Source: an uncultured Rhizobiaceae bacterium (GTDB taxonomy: Bacteria; Pseudomonadota; Alphaproteobacteria; Rhizobiales; Rhizobiaceae). Taken from it: a stretch of 64,000 nt of DNA. Positions 62,379-64,000 of this stretch are shown here, one piece after another. The translations under genes and the position numbers were made by a program. How positions within the stretch are numbered: the first letter of the stretch is position 1; the number at the start of each line of letters is the position of its first letter. Below the pieces are notes generated by a model. That model was not told the origin of the DNA. It saw only the letters and a list, made by a program, of their open reading frames with translations, and ran no database searches. The stretch covers positions 62,001 to 126,000 of the forward strand of contig CAMYMG010000058.1 of the NCBI GenBank assembly GCA_947259295.1, read 5' to 3'.

Positions 62379-63128
62379 GTGAACTCGGCCGAGTCCGGCA
62401 GTGCGGCCATGCATTATCGCCGGCTCGACCCGCAACAGATCATCGGCACAGCGGCCAAGCTCGAGCAACGGGTAGCCGAAAGGTTTCCGGATGCCGGGCT
62501 GCGCAACGTTGCGAAAGAACTGGTGTCGCTGGCCACCGACCTCGCGGCATCCGCACAGGCGTTGCAGGCGCCGATCTGGTGGGTGCGCATCCTGATCGGT
62601 CTGGCGGTGGCGGTGGGTGCGGCGGTCTTCCTGTTCGTCGGCACGATCCTTTCATTCGACCGCATCTCGACCGGGGCCTTCGATTTCGTTCAGGGCATCG
62701 AAGCCTCGCTCAACACGCTGCTGCTTGCCGGGCTGGGCTTCCTCGCGCTGGCGCGCAGCGAAGAACGCATCAAGCGCAAGCGCGTCTTCATCGAACTGCA
62801 TGCGCTGCGGTCGCTGATCCATGTCGTGGACATGCACCAGCTGACCAAGGACCCAGCGGCCCTGTCGGGCGACTTCAAGCCGACCGCCAATTCGCCAATG
62901 CGCATTACCAACAGCCAGGATCTCGCACGATATCTCGATTATTGCTCGGAGATGCTGTCGCTCACCGGCAAGCTCGCGGCTCTGTTTGCACAGTCGGTCA
63001 ACGACGAGGTGGTCATCGAGGCCGTCAACGACATCGAGACGCTCGGGTCGAACCTGTCGCGCAAGATCTGGCAGAAGATCACGATGATCGAGAATGCCGC
63101 CGATCGACGACCCGGTGCCCCCGCCTGA
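62379..63128 (+). CDS. Two-helix membrane protein of unknown function
   Basis: A 249-residue protein starting at GTG 62379 one base after the DUF805 stop, with GAGG just upstream; ATG 62409 is an alternative. Two adjacent helices (about residues 65-90 and 105-125: LIGLAVAVGAAVFLFVGTIL and LNTLLLAGLGFLALAR) separate an N-terminal helix region from a cytoplasmic helical C-terminal part (ERIKRKRVFIELHALRSLIHVVDMHQL in parts). Similar proteins occur beside dapD/dapE in rhizobia. Function unknown. Confidence 0.8.
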   Translation: MNSAESGSAAMHYRRLDPQQIIGTAAKLEQRVAERFPDAGLRNVAKELVSLATDLAASAQALQAPIWWVRILIGLAVAVGAAVFLFVGTILSFDRISTGAFDFVQGIEASLNTLLLAGLGFLALARSEERIKRKRVFIELHALRSLIHVVDMHQLTKDPAALSGDFKPTANSPMRITNSQDLARYLDYCSEMLSLTGKLAALFAQSVNDEVVIEAVNDIETLGSNLSRKIWQKITMIENAADRRPGAPA

Positions 63129-63182
63129 ACCGGCCCACGCGATGTCCGTGACATCGTCTGCGCTTTGGATTATCCCGGCGAC

Positions 63183-64000
63183 ATGAGCCTCGCAGTCGAT
63201 CCCGTCGCCAATCTCGCCACTCTCATCCGCTGCGCTTCTGTAACGCCGGAGGATGCCGGCGCGCTGGAGGCGCTGGGCGACATGCTTCGACCGCTCGGAT
63301 TTTCGGTCGAGCGGCCGGTATTTTCGGAGCCCGGCACGCCTGATATCGAAAACCTCTATGCACGGCGTTCGGGCAATGGGCCTCACCTGATGTTTGCCGG
63401 CCATACGGATGTCGTTCCTGTCGGAGACGAGGCGGCCTGGACGCACCCTCCCTTCGCCGCCGCCGTCAAGGACGGCGAGATGTACGGCCGCGGCGCGGTC
63501 GACATGAAGGGCGGCATCGCCTGCTTTGTGGCCGCGGTTGCCCGGCACGTAGCAAACAAGGGATCTATCCGCGGTTCGCTGTCCCTGCTGATCACCGGCG
63601 ACGAGGAAGGCCCGGCGATCAACGGCACGACCAAGTTGCTCGACTGGGCAGCGGCGAAAGGCGAATGCTGGGACGCGGCGATCGTGGGAGAACCGACCAA
63701 TCCCGACGTTCTGGGCGACATGATCAAGATCGGCAGGCGCGGCTCGCTTTCCGGCTCCGTGACGGTCCTCGGCCGGCAGGGACACGTTGCCTATCCGCAT
63801 CTTGCCGACAATCCGGTGCCTGGGCTGACGACAATCGTCGAGGCCCTGCTGCTGCCGACCTTCGACGACGGCACCGAGGATTTCCAGCCGACCAATCTCG
63901 AGATCACCTCGATCGATGTCGGCAACAGCGCGACCAATGTCATCGCGGCAAAGGCTACCGCGCTGTTCAACGTGCGCTTCAACGACCGATGGAGCGTTGA
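63183..64000 (+). CDS. dapE: Succinyl-diaminopimelate desuccinylase (5' part, cut by window)
   Basis: The frame is open from ATG 63183 to the right edge, 272 residues so far of a usual total near 390-400. Zinc ligands of the M20 family are visible: [12 protein letters not shown] (His about 76), [12 protein letters not shown] (Asp about 108) and the catalytic acid in [12 protein letters not shown]. It removes succinate from N-succinyl-diaminopimelate, acting after DapD in the lysine and peptidoglycan pathway. Confidence 0.96.
   Translation, partial: MSLAVDPVANLATLIRCASVTPEDAGALEALGDMLRPLGFSVERPVFSEPGTPDIENLYARRSGNGPHLMFAGHTDVVPVGDEAAWTHPPFAAAVKDGEMYGRGAVDMKGGIACFVAAVARHVANKGSIRGSLSLLITGDEEGPAINGTTKLLDWAAAKGECWDAAIVGEPTNPDVLGDMIKIGRRGSLSGSVTVLGRQGHVAYPHLADNPVPGLTTIVEALLLPTFDDGTEDFQPTNLEITSIDVGNSATNVIAAKATALFNVRFNDRWSV

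Overview
The window looks like chromosomal DNA of a GC-rich alphaproteobacterium of the Hyphomicrobiales, most likely a Mesorhizobium-type member of the Phyllobacteriaceae. The evidence is the housekeeping gene content (rpmH-rnpA-yidC, engB, argB, pyrimidine 5'-nucleotidase, dapD, dapE), abundant ABC and TRAP transporters, ATGA/GTGA gene overlaps, a PhnF-controlled C-P lyase operon, and small rhizobial envelope proteins. The genus is an inference from gene content; no rRNA is present.

Layout. 1-3.0 kb: the 5' part of a BMP-family binding protein gene (running off the left edge) and a lone MsbA-type exporter. 3.1-9.5 kb: membrane dipeptidase plus a complete five-gene peptide ABC transporter. 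9.6-12.4 kb: a DUF2188-like gene facing the yidC-rnpA-rpmH operon, whose sigma70-type promoter is visible. 12.6-16.4 kb: TVP38 membrane protein, a disulfide flavoprotein and an orphan histidine kinase. 16.6 kb: tRNA-Arg(ACG). 17.1-20.2 kb: TAXI-type TRAP transporter with a hairpin between receptor and permease genes. 20.5-41.6 kb: a long run of secreted, outer-membrane and membrane proteins, mostly of uncharacterised families. 41.7-53.0 kb: phosphonate uptake and C-P lyase genes (phnF divergent from phnGHIJKL-acyltransferase, then phnCDEE) followed by a second hexapeptide acyltransferase. 53.0-64.0 kb: core genes engB, argB, dapD and dapE mixed with msrB, a fasciclin gene, an ECF sigma/anti-sigma pair, a DMT permease, a diguanylate cyclase, a HAD nucleotidase, a LOG-family protein and two small membrane proteins.

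The best candidate for an undescribed system is 20.5-41.6 kb. It holds a secreted PHP-like DUF3604 protein with its own parvulin and HupE/UreJ membrane partner, two DUF1254/DUF1214 proteins, a membrane-anchored TPR protein with a domain typical of rhizobial cyclase-like regulators, two outer-membrane barrel candidates, an OmpA-like protein, a Cys-rich repeat protein, a DUF2092 protein, an LssY_C protein, DUF992, a lipase lipoprotein and a large MscS channel. Three genes there encode the same unusual motif (TPLSYAGVARR). Three transcription units are preceded by the same short element, ATACAGT-N3-TTAC, at similar distances. This suggests a co-regulated envelope module; its function is not known from the sequence.

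The phn region reads as a phosphate-starvation unit: candidate Pho boxes precede phnG and phnC, and a perfect 8-bp palindrome suited to PhnF lies just after the phnG -10 box. phnM, which the C-P lyase pathway needs, is not in the window. The usual rhizobial linkage yidC-engB-argB is broken: yidC and engB lie 41 kb apart and point in opposite directions, as expected after an inversion or a large insertion.
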